The position numbers and the translations under genes are program-made. DNA of 64,000 nt from Canna indica (lineage: Eukaryota > Streptophyta > Magnoliopsida > Zingiberales > Cannaceae). Shown piece by piece: positions 1 through 13,362 of this stretch. Under the pieces are notes generated by a model that saw nothing but the letters and a program-made list of their open reading frames with translations, was not told the DNA's origin and did not search any database. The DNA lies in NCBI GenBank assembly GCA_034359265.1, contig CP136891.1:88430001-88494000 (forward strand). The letters run 5' to 3'. Position 1 is the first letter of the stretch. Each line of letters begins with the position of its first letter.

Positions 1-100
1 TGCTGATAGTTTATAATTTGCCACTGTTAATGTGTATGAAAGATGAATTTATTTATCTTTCAATGATTATTCCGGGTCCTAAGGGTCCGCGAAAAGAAAT
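1..100 (+). mobile_element. CACTA TNP2 transposase fragment (window edge)
   Basis: These 100 bases are nearly identical to part of the TNP2 transposase in the inner CACTA element around 26127-26230. They cover the stretch encoding LLxVYNLPP...MKDEF and PGPKGPRKE, and similarity stops abruptly at base 100. This copy lacks an 11-bp insertion found in the 26.2-kb copy, so its reading frame is preserved. The left part of the fragment lies outside the window. It is a relic; no termini are visible. Confidence 0.75.
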
Positions 101-1420
101 GCACTAAAATAATAATTTTGATAAATAATAATACTATAGAAGATTATTGTTTTAATTTGGGCATTTTAATTTTCTTTGAAATGCACTAAAATAATTAAAT
201 AAAAAATTAATAAGAAAATTAAATTTTTTAAAATACAATTTCAATAGATAATTATAAAATTATTTTTAAAATTTTAAACGTTTGATAAATACTAAGAATA
301 TACGAAAAAGATAAAAAATTTATTTTAAATTTTAACTTTTTTAATGTAATAATCGAATTTAATAAAAAAAAAAGGAAAAAATGTAATTCAAATTTTTGAA
401 TTGATTATAATTATAATGTAATCTAAATTTTAATTTAATTTCAAATGAGATAATTATTGTTAGTTCCAAAGTTTAGGATAGACTAAGGAGAAACAATAAA
501 GGTTGAGATAGATTTATTACAAAGTCAAAGTTTGAGATAGATATATTAATTTTTCTTATTTATATAATATTATAATTTTTTATTACTTGTTGACGTGGCA
601 AACATTGTTAATAAAAAATATTTTTAATTTTTTGAGTCATATGCCACATCAACACCTAACGATTTGCATTGACGGACATTTGACGTCGGACTAGAATTGA
701 TATCAAGTTGATAGTTCAGAATATAATTGATACAAATTAAAGATTGAATTAAATTTGTGAAAATTGTCATAATTTAAACTAGATACATTAATTAATCCTA
801 TCTATAATCAAACAACTTTTGAAAAAAAATAAAAAAACAAATACAAGATTTCCAGGTTGCACTATATCATAATTCTTTTTTCTTTCATTTTCTATATGCA
901 ATAGAAAAAATAAAGCACGACGATTCCCTATAGTGATATAGGATATGTACATAAGAAAGACCTGTCCCGGCCGATATCTGTGTAATAATTTTTGTTTTGG
1001 GGGGATTTACATATAGACATATATATTGTTATAATTGATTATTATATGATTATTATAATTAAAATTTAAAAAGATTGATTATTGAAAATAATTGATATGA
1101 TTGGCCATAAAAAAAAAAGGATTTTGTTATGCCATCAAGGAAAAGGCATAAAAATAAAAAAATATAAAGTATAAAAAATTACAAATATAAAAATATTTCC
1201 CTTAGATTTTAGTTCATAAGTTTACATTGCATATTGTTCAGACAACAAAGACCACGACAACTGCTGCTACTACTACGAAGATGTAGGGAAGATTGGAATC
1301 ATTGCCGCATTAGATATATTTAGATATCATTACCCTTAGATTTTAGTTCAGAAGTTAACTATGCACTCTTATTCGTTCCAAGTTAGCTATTAAAATCTTA
1401 AAATCTTTGGCCCTGCATGA
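101..1420. other. AT-rich intergenic DNA
   Basis: No coding signal is visible on either strand; the DNA is very AT-rich with long A and T runs. Around 575-780 there is a diverged copy of a dispersed repeat (motifs such as ATATAATTGATACAAAT and a TTGACGTxGGA block) that also flanks the TRIM at 13.3-14.5 kb. Confidence 0.6.
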
Positions 1421-1423
1421 ATT

Positions 1424-1530
1424 GCCGGGTCTAACGATAACAAAAATTTAGAATCAACCTATTAGGCTCGAATCATGCTAGCGGTAGAGGCAAGCTAGTT
1501 CGAGCCGGGCTGAGCCGAGCCGAGATTTGG
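1424..1530. repeat. Dispersed GAGCC/GGGCT repeat, copy 1
   Basis: The segment has a motif run of the type 'acgataacaaaaattTAGAATCAA ... GGCTCGAATCATGCTA' followed by short GAGCCGAGCC iterations. Related sequence occurs at about 4560-4770 and 35395-35610. It is noncoding and the element type is not recognised. Confidence 0.5.
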
Positions 1531-2253
1531 TATGTCCCAGTCTCTTCCCGATTTTGAGTCGGGATGCAAATATACGTCTCGGTCCTGGTCCTGAGTATGA
1601 AGCATCCCAATTTTATTCCGTCCCTAATTTTTTGGGACATGACCAAGACGTCTCGAATTTGCTAATATTATTTTTCCTACAAAATAAAATATTATCGATA
1701 TTAATTAATTAATAATTAATTATATTACGGTCTCCAAAAAAATTAATATTACATAATTTATATTACTTATGTCATAAATCGAGCCAGGTCGAGACAATCA
1801 TGATTTTTTTTATGTCATTGCGGTCTCGACCCAGTTTTTAATCGGGACAAACATATTTGTCACGATCCTATCTCAATTTTGAATCGGGACGAGATTTCTC
1901 CCAAATTTTTAGGTTGGGACGATCGAGACATCCCAACCCGTGCTCACCCCAAGCTAGCGGGTCTGAATCAAGCTATCGAAACCACACTATTTGTCCCAAA
2001 TCAGGTTATTGAACCTAAATTAGGAATCGGCAATAGCTCGTCAATGAGTAAAAATAACGAAGAGGGAGAACTCGATAACATCTGCGGACAACAAGTGCGG
2101 TTGGCACTGCTGCAGCGTCGTATGATCGCAGCCGTCGGACGATGGCTAATCACGGCGCCGCTGCAGCAGGGACGCTGCCAGCGCGCACTCCTTTCATGTA
2201 TATGTCATTTCGAGCCTGCTTCAACAACACGTTCAATTTAGGGAAAAAATTGA

Positions 2254-2635
2254 TCCGACCCGACCAAGTGTAATCGGGTCGGGTCGGGTCGGGTCGGGTT
2301 GAAGATTTTTCACCTCTCAAACCCGACTCGACCCAACCCAACCTAGGTCGGGTCGGGTAGTCGGGTTTACTCGTTTATATAAAAAATAAATTTTTAACAA
2401 TATTTTTTTTAAAAAAAATAAAAATAAATAAAAATAAATAATTGTTAATATAAATATTTTAAAAATAATTAAAAATATAAAAAAATTGGATAATCGGGTC
2501 GTGTCTCGGGTCATCGGGTTTTAAATATTAAAATCCGAACCCAACCCGATTATAATCGGGTTTCAAAAATTTGAATCTGACCCGACCCGATTGGTTCGGG
2601 TAGGGTCGATTTCTCAGGTTCATTGGGTAGTGTTT
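2254..2635. repeat. TCGGG minisatellite
   Basis: Pentamer and decamer iterations of TCGGG (GGGTCGGGTC...) occupy 2270-2365, then diverge and reappear on both strands at 2495-2635. An AT-rich block at 2370-2490 separates the two parts. Degenerate versions of the same GGGTC/GGGAC vocabulary are scattered at 1780-1990. No coding signal is visible. Confidence 0.7.
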
Positions 2636-2640
2636 GACCT

Positions 2641-4370
2641 ATGAACAAGCCTATCTCCAATGACCACCACCATGACGCGTGGCCATCGAAAGAAGGCTTG
2701 ACGCCCATGAACACAAAGGGGACGTTTGGTACATTACCACTTAAGATTACTGAAAATTTAGATGACCACTTAGATATATTACCATTTTTAAAATTATCAA
2801 TAATATTATATTATCATATTTGGTATGTTTTGGTAATCTCCCTAGTAATTCACATTAGCTTGTTTGATATAATCATATATTTTTAACTAAAATACTCTCA
2901 AATAAAAAATAAAAAATAAAAAATAAAATAAAATAAAATAAATTGAAAAAAAGGATTACCAATTTACTATGAGATAAGACAAATGAGATGAGACGATGAT
3001 TTTTTTTCTATGTCAATAAAAAATATTTTAATTGGAGGTATTTTTATCAAAACAAAAAAAAATAACATTACCATCTCACAAGTAATCCACGTAGCCACCC
3101 ATCTCTTGGTATTGCGGATTATCATGAACATTCAAATTATCAATAATATATTTTAATCAAATACGATAATTTAATAGGGCTCAAGTTATCTTAATTAAAA
3201 TTATTAATAATTCATTTAGATGATCTCATATCAAATATTTGTAACGTCTGTATACGAAGGTGGGCCCACAACCTTGTTCGAGTAATCATGAATTAATTCG
3301 ATCACCTACCACCCCCACCCAACGCAACAAGACAAAATACCATCATACGGATGGAGGTGAATTCACCGGGTGGTGATTCGAGCTACGGAGAGAAGTAAGT
3401 CTTCACTCTTCGTTCATTATAAATGGGAAACAAAGTAACAAACCTTGTATTAACTTAAGCCCGTGGGCCTTGGTTACAACTCATCAGTAGGAGAGTAACA
3501 GTAGTACTCAAAGTAATCAAAAAATGGTTCTATCTCTAGATGATATAATAAATTTATCATCTATATACTCTTCAAAAAATGGTTCTATCTCTAGATGTCG
3601 GGAGAGAGAACCTGTACCTCAGCTCGGATTGCAGAAAATAAAATAAAACATGTAAAGAACTAAAGATTACCTTCATCTGACAAATGGGGAGTGGAGGAGT
3701 GTCTTCCTGCTTCGTAAGCTTCGCCCATGAAGAGTATTTTTATAGAAGGTTCTTCAAAAAGTTTTTAATTGGTGACAGTGCTCATAAATACACATTGTTC
3801 CTCGATGGAAAACAAAATATATAGTTTCACTTTCAATGATATAATAAATTTATCCAACAATACGTCGTTGTCACTTTCAATTAGTAACCTGCCTAAATCC
3901 CTTGTGTATTTATATATAGGAAGCGATATATATATACTGCAAACCTGCAAACCTATCCATGTTTTGCCTTTTAAAACATCATGGTTTTGGATTAATGTTC
4001 CTCCAGCTTCTTTTAATTTAAAATGTTTTGTAAAAAGTGTTGTCATTGATGGCAGTGCCTACTTATATGCTTTCCTGATGGAAAAGAGGTAAAATATAGT
4101 TCGAGTCACTAGATTAAGGCTTTTTTAGTTGTAGTTCACATCACTGGGCTTTATTTGGTGAACTTTTAATTGTCCTAAAAAAGGTATAATTTATAGCAAT
4201 ACATATACTGCAAACCAGCAAGCTTATCCATATATTGCCTTTAAAACAGAGATTTTGGTTGGTGTAGATTCATTAATATTATTTCAACATTTTTTAATTT
4301 AATATATCCATATATCCATGTATCATTTGTATCGATTAATATATAATGAAGGGAGGGCCGCGTGTAGCCC
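2641..4370. other. Intergenic DNA with short direct repeats
   Basis: I see no gene. A direct repeat of about 25 bp (CAAAAAATGGTTCTATCTCT...) occurs near 3520 and again near 3577. A stretch at 3725-3790 (ATAGAAGGTTCT...GACAGTGCT) recurs at about 6255-6315. A low-complexity AAAATAAAAT run lies at 2895-2945. Confidence 0.5.
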
Positions 4371-4374
4371 ACTG

Positions 4375-4775
4375 AGGAAACCCTAGCTAGTCGTAGACCC
4401 GTTAATTCGTGTCGGGCCGGAGATATCGGGCCAGTCCAACTCGAACAAAAATCGTGTCTGGTTTGACCCGATAAAATTTCAGGCCTAGGATAATGAGCCG
4501 ATTTGGGTCCGATAGCCCGATAATGAGTAAAAATTCTCATCGAGAGTATAAAGTTTGGTCGGGCCTACACAGCCCGACCGCCCCGACCCAATATTTGTTC
4601 GAGCCTTATCGAGCCAAAGATATCAGACTGGCCCGACTTGATAAATTTTCGACCACGGGACCCTAGTCCTGACACGATACAAATAGTAAACAGACGCTTT
4701 GCCAGTTAGCACGATAATAAAAATTCAAAATCAAACTATCGAGCTCGAGTCGTGCTATCGGGCCCGTTATGATTT
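4375..4775. repeat. Dispersed GAGCC/GGGCC repeat, copy 2
   Basis: GC-richer repeat whose right part (GAGCCTTATCGAGCC, AGTTAGCACGATAATAAAAA, AAAATCAAACTATCGAGCTC) matches 35395-35480 closely. It is noncoding; the same family contributes at 1424-1530. Confidence 0.55.
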
Positions 4776-5785
4776 TTGTGTTTTTTTTATAAAATTATTA
4801 TTGCTAATTTGTGTACATGAATATTGAAAATTAATATATTAATTATTTTGCTGACTGGGACACCACGTTGTCAACTAACAATTTTGGGAAATGTGATTTG
4901 ACGGCAGAATATAATTGAGGCTAATTCAAAATTTTAGGTTAGATTTGATCAAAAATAAGTATTTGATCTAAATGAAGGTAAATTGTCCAAATCTATTTGC
5001 ATGCATTGCATGTTACTGCTAGGCTTAAGATGGAATTTTCAAGCACCTGCAAATTAATCTCCAATGCAAACAAGCGTGTGATTAAAGATGCATATCCATA
5101 TATCTTTTTCTTTTTCATTGTATCTACTCAATCTCTATTGCTCTTCTTCTCTTTCATCTATATATCACTAATTATTGTCTGAGCAAATCTTTTGATGTGA
5201 AGTGACAAGTTGCATGAATAGTTGTCAATCTCTCTATATCAGACTATTTCAGATCAGCTGAAAGTAAAGAAAGTAAGAGGCAATTGAAAAGGTGCTGTGG
5301 ATCAGCTCTATTCTAGGTCTTAATTTCACGTGAATGGGTAGATACGCCACATGATACTTTTTGCTTTGCATGATAATAAATGCTAAAAAGAAGACAACTC
5401 TCATATTTTGCCAATTGACAACTTAAATAAATTTAAGATTCAAAATTAATTAAAACATAACAAATATGATGACGGAATAAATTATATATCTTTATATCCA
5501 TTTATTAAGATCATGGCCAGCTATATTCAAATTGGCCCCACTAAAGAATTTTACAAAATTAAAATAATAATAAAATAATTGCGCGGGCGGTTGCCACCGA
5601 CTCTAGCCTCGCCCCAATCAGCCTCTTGTACGACATTTGGGAGGAAATTTTAGGGGTGTGCATGACTATCGGATAGATTCGGAATCGGTTGAAACTTATC
5701 CAATCGGGTATATTTCAGATTTAAAATTAAATTCGGATAGAATCTAGGATAAAAATTAAGGAACCGATTAAAAATTAGTCGTCGC
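4776..5785. other. Intergenic DNA
   Basis: AT-rich sequence without a recognisable gene, RNA or element terminus. Part of it (about 5450-5530, GATGACGGAATAAATTATAT...GATCATGGCCAGCTA) is repeated at 6785-6855. Confidence 0.5.
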
Positions 5786-6030
5786 TCATAAATGATGGCG
5801 CGCACAAGACGCGAAATGAAATAATTTATTAGCAATGGTTTAGTGGGGGCACCAAGCCGTCGGTAATATAAAATATGTCATTAATTAGTCATGGCTAGCA
5901 TCGGCGGTCGCTTATTAATTGATGGCGTAAGCGCAGTACGAAAATAAAAAAAAGTCTTCACCGACGAATTAGTATAGGCCTCGGCGGCCGTCGGTGATAT
6001 AATTTGTAGGCATCCACGATTTACCGCCTT
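5786..6030 (+). repeat. CACTA subterminal-region fragment
   Basis: Block with CGTCGGT/CGGCGG-type subterminal motifs that aligns over its length to 37390-37600, the left end of a CACTA element. Shared phrases include GGGGGCACCxAGC, AAAATATGTCATTA and CGTCGCTTATTAATTGATGG. It carries no CACTA terminus of its own, so it is a truncated end of the same family. Confidence 0.6.
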
Positions 6031-7547
6031 ATATTTGATTCAGTTTTTGAGTTTTTAGTATTTTTATTTAGTTAGATTATAATTTATAAGTAAGTTATAT
6101 TTTGCTAGTACTATTATCTACCGGCCCGAGATCAATTTTTATTTGCATGATCAAAGAATCGAGCGTATTGCAGGTGAACAGCGCCCATGATCAATTTAAG
6201 TTGAAAATGACACAAATACCCTCCAACTCGACAGCGATGTATTGCAAGTGCCCGTGAGGAGCATTTTATAGAAGGTTCTGAAAAAAAAAAAAAATTGATG
6301 ACAGTGCTTATTTGTATGATCAAAGAATTGACAGGTTGAAGCTTTATAAATAAAGGTAGCTCTGCGGTCCTGCATCACATTTATAATTTTTAAAATAAAT
6401 TATAAACCAGACTCAGATAAGACTAGGACAAACAAAAAAATCAAAATCTAGCATCTACAGTTTCCTTGAAAATTACTGCCTGAAACAAACATGATAAATG
6501 GGGAAAGTAGATTGCTTTGTACCAATATACGGCCCTACATCATTTTTCTTGTATCATTTGGGACCCTAACCTTTTTCTTTTTTTAATTAGTTCTATTCCC
6601 TATCAGCTAACTCAGTAATGCTTATATGATTTTTTTGAACAACTAAATTAAGTTTATTTAGAGTAAAACTATATAATAATGACTAATTATTAATTAGATT
6701 AATGCTTATTGGATGTAACGATTTGTCGTGAAGCAATTTACTAATTGATGGTCTAATTAAAACATAACAAATAGCCTTCATATATTTATGATCACCGGAT
6801 AAATTATATATCTTTATAACTATTTATTAAGATCATGACCAGCTAGATTCGAATTGGCCCTACTACAAAAAGATACATAGCAGTAAAATTCAGTAAAAAG
6901 AAAAATCTCCTGATTGTGGAACATTTTCTTCAAGATAAAATGTGAGATGAGGATGAGAGAGAGAAGAGTGGTGAGTGTGGTGTGTTTTGATATGCGGAAT
7001 ATAAATAATATGTTTATAAAAATAGTAACTCCTAAATGAGAAGGTAAATAAATATATAATTTTCAAAATGATTCGAAATTAATAAGATAATTAATAAAAT
7101 TTGAAATTAATCGGACATAGTGTGAAAAATGTAAAAAATTATTCTTATTAATAGAAAAATTAAGTAGGTTTAATTTTTCGAATTAGAACAAATTAATATA
7201 AATTTTGAAATTAATAAATTTATATAAATTTCAAAATTAAGAAATTTATAACATATTATAATGGGGAAATTAGAAATTTTGACATGCATAATTAAACCAG
7301 CGTAATGAAATTAATATTATTTTAGAAATTAGGAAGTTAGAAATTTAAATTTAATTAATATAATTAAATAAATACGAAAGCTAGGAAATCAATGATAATT
7401 AATAGATAATTGAAAATTGAAAAATTGAAAAATTGAAAAATTGAAAAATTGAAAAATTTTATATAGTTATTTTTTGGAGGGAATACAGATTAATATGGAT
7501 ACGACATGTGTTTACATAAAGATTTTTTTTTTTCTAATTAGAATTAA
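6031..7547. other. Intergenic DNA
   Basis: AT-rich, no gene recognised. A short tandem run of GAAAAATT units lies at about 7412-7457. The right end carries the motif GGAGGGAATACAGATTAATATGG, related to the inverted-repeat arms at 10739-11017. Confidence 0.5.
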
Positions 7548-10226
7548 CTAGTCGAAAACCCACGCGTTGCATAATTATATGTACGTATGGCTAAAATTTA
7601 AATATTAAAATTAATTTATACTAAATTATACTTTAAAATAGTAAATTTCATACTTAGATAATTAAAAATTAAAGTAAATATCTCGTGTATGAAAAATTAT
7701 AAGAGTACAACAAAATAATAAATATTAATCTGATTTAATTTACTTTATATAATTATAAAAATCAAAATATACGTATCTTTTTAAATATTATTTGTATGCT
7801 TTACTTTAAATTAGAAATCAAAACTTGTCAAATACAACAATATACACAAAATGTAAAAAAAATGTCCTACTTTAACTCATCATAATTAATTACTATTTTT
7901 GGACATGATAATTATAATATTGGTAGTTTAATTATTAATTATATACAACAATATTTCAGTAATAAAAAATACTATACTCTGTTTTTTTGAGAAAGAATAA
8001 AATAAATATATAAATAAATAATACTATATACACGAATTAAATGCTTATTTGTTGTATTTTACTTTTTGCTTATGATCAAATGACATTTCCTAATTTATAT
8101 ATATGAATCACTAAAATAATTAATTATTCAAAAACAAAATATTCTAAGACAATGGAAGCTAATTTTAAATTATTCTAAGATAATTAATTTATGAGTCCCT
8201 ACATTTAGTTAAAAGTCAATCTTATAAAAATGCTTTAAATTAAAATTTTCCTATTACGATTTAAAAGTTAATTTTAGTTTAATTCAATTTTTATTGCAAA
8301 TTTAAAATAATTATACGAAAAAATTATGAAGAAAAAAATCATATTTCAAACACCAATTTGTTCATATTATTTTAATTTTTTTTATATCATATTTAGAATA
8401 TTTTTTAAATATATAAATTTTTTTAATACTAATTAATTTTTGAATAAAAAGTCAAAATTATTTCAAAACAAATAATACTTCATACTAAAATTATATGACA
8501 AATATATAAAAATATACCAATTAAATTTGCATAAGTATAAATAAGTAATTAAAAAAAAAATCTAAATTAGATATGTTTTATTGAAAAATAAAGGGAAGAA
8601 ATCATATTTCAAAAGCACAAAACTAATATATTCTAACGTTAAAAAATATTTTCAACAATTATTTAGTGAATCTATAATTATTACCATAAAAAATATAGGT
8701 TTCAATGAATAAATATAGAAAAATTATATATATAAAGTAAAATTTATAATCATAAAGAAGTAAAGTATTAATAAAAATATAAATCTAAAATCAATACTAA
8801 TATTTTTAAGCGAAAAAAATACTTCCTCACATAAATTATGCTTCTATATAATTGTATGCATTCATTTTATAATATATTTATTTTTGGAGAGTAATTTTTT
8901 AATGAAAGAATTCATAATAATATTTTATATGTCAAAATCAAAGTAATTATAAAAATTTTATGTATATTTGAAAAATGAATAAACATATAAAAAAGTAAAA
9001 TTGCAAAATAGTTAAATATTTTATTATGGATAGAAATCATATAGAATAGGGCATTAATGTAGTTAATTATCACATAATTGAGACGCGAGAGAGAAAGCAA
9101 CAAGAGAATTAATTAATTAATTATAATTATTTAATTAAATCAAATTTAAACATTTATAGGTGGTAATATTTTGGATGTTTTCTAGTGATTTAGATTCAAA
9201 TTCTAGTATGGTCATCTATTGTGACTTTTCATTTTTGTTTTAAAAAATAAATCAAATGTTTAGATTCAAATCCTATGATCGTCTATTATGATTTTTTATT
9301 TTTTTTTTAAAAAATAAATTAAATATTTGTAGGTGCATAAGTAGTCAATTAATTAATGCGGGCAAAAACAATTGAAATTTTCAGAAATTATAGTTAGTTA
9401 ATACTACTTCATCTTATTATTAATCAAATTTAAATGTCAGATTTAATTAATTAATTAAAAGTGATGCAGCAATTAAAATGATGCCAAAAAGCAAATGCAC
9501 GAAGAAAGTAAAACATCATTAATACTAATTTAAAGAGAGTGGAATCATATTTAATACTAATTAAAATAATAAATTCAATCTCTACGTAGGCAATGGATGA
9601 GGATGATCTACTGAAATTTTGCTTGAGCACAGAAAAAATTTAGAAAGAGAATAAAGGCAAAGAAATTTTTTAAAAAAAAAGAGGAGAGAAGATTCAAGCA
9701 ATGCCAAATTGTGCAGCTATCTAATTCAAATATATCTAAATCATGTGGTGCAATGCCAAGAAGAAAAAGTCATAGAAGCTTGAGAAATTAGCTCAGAAAG
9801 ACAAACATCAATTCCAGCAATTCCAAGAAGCACCATTGCGAAAGGAAATTTGCAGGGTGAAGAGGTGAAGTAAATTAAAATATGAAAAACCTCACTTTCC
9901 CATGTAATCCACTTTCCCATGTAAATTAAAACATGCAAACCCACTTTCTCCATGTAAATTAAAACCCTGCAAACTCACTTTCTCCACTTCATCCTTATCT
10001 TTGAAAAATCTTGAAAATATAAAATATAAAATTCATGCAAACCCACTTTCTCCACGTAAATTAACACCTGCAAACTCACTTTCTCCACTTCATCCTTATC
10101 TTTGGAAAATTTTGAAAATATAAAATATAAAATTTTTAGAAAATTATGAATGTTCCATGTCAGCACAATAACCTTTTGAAGGTGCCACATGGCTTCTTTG
10201 TATGTTTCTTTTAGTATTTATATAGA
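7548..10226 (-). mobile_element. Candidate non-autonomous Helitron
   Basis: Read on the minus strand, the element starts with TC (TCTATATAAATACTAAAAG, leftwards from 10226) preceded by A. It ends with CTAG at 7548 followed by T, as expected for insertion between A and T. Just inside the 3' end is a short GC-rich palindromic stretch (GCAACGCGTGGG), the usual place of a Helitron hairpin, and CCATGTGGCACC lies near the 5' end, as often in plant Helitrons. No Rep/helicase coding sequence is visible, so it would be non-autonomous. It contains a 102-bp tandem duplication at 9932-10140. The boundaries are inferred from termini only. Confidence 0.5.
9932..10140. repeat. 102-bp tandem duplication
   Basis: Two adjacent copies (starting at 9932 and 10034) of a unit containing CATGCAAACCCACTTTCTCC and TTCATCCTTATCTTTG. 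They lie near the minus-strand 5' end of the candidate Helitron. A weaker third start with the same phrase lies just upstream (9895-9930). Confidence 0.7.
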
Positions 10227-10738
10227 TAAGTAAAATAATAGAATGTAAAATGAAATTTATATTAATTTTTGAATCTCCTAATTTGAAAATTTATTTAATT
10301 AATATAATTAAATAAATTAAGAAATTAAGAAATTAAGAATAATGAATTAAAATTAAAATTGGCTATATTTGAAAATTGCCATAGTTAATTATATGGAATT
10401 TGAAATTAAAAAAATAATCATAATGAAATTATTTTAAAGAAAAAAAATTAAATTAATTATTTTCAACATTAACAATGATTGAAATTTATTTAATTAGTAT
10501 TTTAGAATTATAAGTAAAGTTATATTAATTTCAAAATTTATATTTGTTTTCTACATTTTTAATTTTAAAATTGTCTATAATTAATATAATAAAAAAAGGC
10601 ATGAATTAGAAAATTATGAATAATTAATTACAATTTAAACCGGCTATATTTAGAAAATAATCATAAATAATTAAATAAAATCTAAAATTAATAATGATTG
10701 AAATTAATTTAATTAGTAGATCACATATGAAATTTTTT
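10227..10738. other. AT-rich intergenic DNA
   Basis: No gene or terminus recognised. The composition resembles the flanking noncoding DNA, with many short ATTAATTAA-like runs. Confidence 0.5.
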
Positions 10739-11017
10739 TTGGAGGGAAAACGAATTAATGTGGATGCGACACGCATCCACATGAAGATGTGTTTTATATA
10801 ATATACTAGTTTAATTACCCGTGCGATGCACGAGTTTTTCGAGTGAATTTGAAATATATAATATGAAAAACTAATATAAAAAGGTTGAATAGACTTAAGT
10901 TGCATATATAGATAGAGTACATGAACATCAAAATCTTATCTTATATCTTATATAAAACACATCTTCATGTGGACATGTGTCGCTTCCACATAAATTCAGG
11001 TTCCCTCCAAAAATAAT
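10739..11017. repeat. Inverted repeat with Helitron-like hairpin between arms
   Basis: The arm at 10739-10802 (TGGAGGGAA...GATGTGTTTTATATA) and the arm at 10957-11017 are inverted copies with a few mismatches, separated by about 155 bp. Next to the left arm is CTAG at 10806-10809 followed by an imperfect GC-rich hairpin (CCCGTGCGATGCACGAG), which on the minus strand would read as a Helitron 3' end. A partial forward copy of the left arm lies at 7475-7525. It could be a MITE or a Helitron terminus. Confidence 0.55.
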
Positions 11018-13262
11018 TTCTATATATAATCTATCAATCTTATTTATATAAATTTCTTTTTCACTCTATTATTTTACTTTATTAAATTTATTACTCATTT
11101 TTCAAAATTTAAATTAATTTCAAAATCAATTAATTAAAAATTTATTAATTATAGAGAGATTTCCAATTTTCCTAATAAACTCAATTTAAATTACAAGTAA
11201 TTGTCCATGGTTTCCTAATCTCCACATTTATTTAATTATATTAATTAAATTTAAATTCCTAACTTCCTAATTTCAATGTTTATATTAATTTCCTAATATT
11301 CTCATTTCAAAATTTATAAAAAAAATTCCTTTTCACTCTATTACCTCACATAATTTTTAGTGAAAATTTAGTAATTAAATTCGAAATCAATTACTTCGTA
11401 ATTTTATTAATTAACCAGGAGATTTCAAATTTTAAAATTTCCTAATTTCAAATCTTATTTCTTAGTTTTCAAATTATAAATTCCAAATAAAGCTGATTTA
11501 AATTCAAATTAATTATCCTTGATATCCTAATTTCTGACTTTATTTAATTATATTAATTAAATTTAAATTAATATCTTCTAATTTCAAAATTTATATTAAT
11601 TTCCAAATTTATAATAATTTCCTTTTTCATTGTATTAATTTACTTAATTAATAATCAAATTTTACTCATTAATTTCGAAATCAATTACTTAAGAAACTTA
11701 TTAATTATTGTGAAAGTTCCAATTTTATAAATTCCTAATTTTGAATTTCATATTAATTTTGAAATCAATTCATTAATAATTTTATTAATTGTTAAAAATT
11801 AACTACCAAATTTTTAAATTTTTCAAAACTTTCAAATGTCTATATAAGATTTGCTCAGTTGTTAGTGAAGGATATCAATCGCCCTCTCTTCTCTAGATCT
11901 TTATAGTTTATTATTTTTTATTATTTTATTTCTCTATTAAAATAATGATCCGCTAAAATTTAGTTAAGGATATGATAAACATCTTAACTTTTTCTTTTCT
12001 TTTCTTTTTTTTTCATATTTTCCTCTCTGACAATATGATAATTTTATTTTTTAATTTTTTTAAAGATTTGATTGGTCTTCTTACTTACTGGGAAGATAGA
12101 CTTAATTGAGTTTTCAAAAGATGGCTAGCGGTATCGCTACATTGTTATCGAGCTGGATGACCTTTAGTAAGTATTCATTTCTATATAACTTTTTGAATTT
12201 ATATATAATTTTGTATTAGTTTAAGATTTAAATTTTGTCATGTATTTTAACAAATATGGGTAATGAAAAGCTTCACCGTACATGTTGTTAAATTATGTTC
12301 AGAAGCCTCAGTAATTTTAACTTTCATTGAAAAATATAAGTCCTATGATGTTAGCTCTAAATATTTTTAAATTCTATTTTATCCATTCATTCTTAAATTA
12401 AGCAAATTAAAGCGATTTTACGATCATTTATATATTGATTCTACATAAAGTTTACTATTCCTCCGAACAATTTTCAATTATTGATAATTGAGGGTGACTC
12501 TGCTAATCAATTGAAGTAATTATTGTAGGTATTTTTTTATTCAATTTGCAATTAATTCATTATCTTTTACTCACTTTTTTGTTTTGAACAGTATGATTTT
12601 TCACAGTCCTATGATAATTGCAGTGAATATGAATCTACATCTTTTCTAATGCCATCGAAGTCATTATTCGGTGAAGCTTCGATTATGAAGTCTGTAACTG
12701 ATGAAGTTGATTTTACTAAATTGTCAACCAATAAGCCAAAGCGAGTGATAGGAAAGAAGGAAATTGAAAACTAAGTACTTTTTTGTTTGTATTTAGGATC
12801 TTAAAATTTAAGTTGCATATACAAACATAAAAGTACAAACAAAGGGAATTGAAAAGTAAGTACTTTTTGTTTGTTTGATAAAAACTTATCATTTTCCTAT
12901 TAAATTAAAAATAAAATTTTATTAAATTAAAATTTTAAAAATGAATTTTAATTTATGATTTAAAATTTTCAAAAATAATATTTTCAACATTTTCAGGTCA
13001 TATTCTTTTGTACCTCTAAGATTTATTTTTATTATAATAAATATAATTCATATATTCTTTTCGAAAATTTCTTTTTTACTTATATATATATATTTTTCAA
13101 AAAAAATTGTGATGTGTTACACATTTTTGTGCAAAATAAAATATTTTTTTCACTTATTTTAGAGTTATTTTCCACTTATTTCATTGATATTTTTGTAAAA
13201 TTCTTTAAAAAGATCCATTCATAAAAATATCTCATAAAGAATTTTGTGAATGAACATTACAT
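11018..13262. other. AT-rich DNA with weak exon-like islands
   Basis: Mostly AT-rich. Two short islands look coding-like: 12121-12165 (ATGGCTAGCGGT... followed by a GTAAGT-like donor) and 12592-12773 (after an acceptor-like TTTTGAACAG, an open stretch ending in a TAA). I cannot assign either to a family. They may be exons of a decayed gene or chance. Confidence 0.3.
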
Positions 13263-13362
13263 ATGTAATATTAATTTTCTTTATTTTTGTTGATATGCGT
13301 TAACAACGCCAATCAGCACTCTAATGACAAAGTTACCTATTAATTGACATCAAGATATAATT

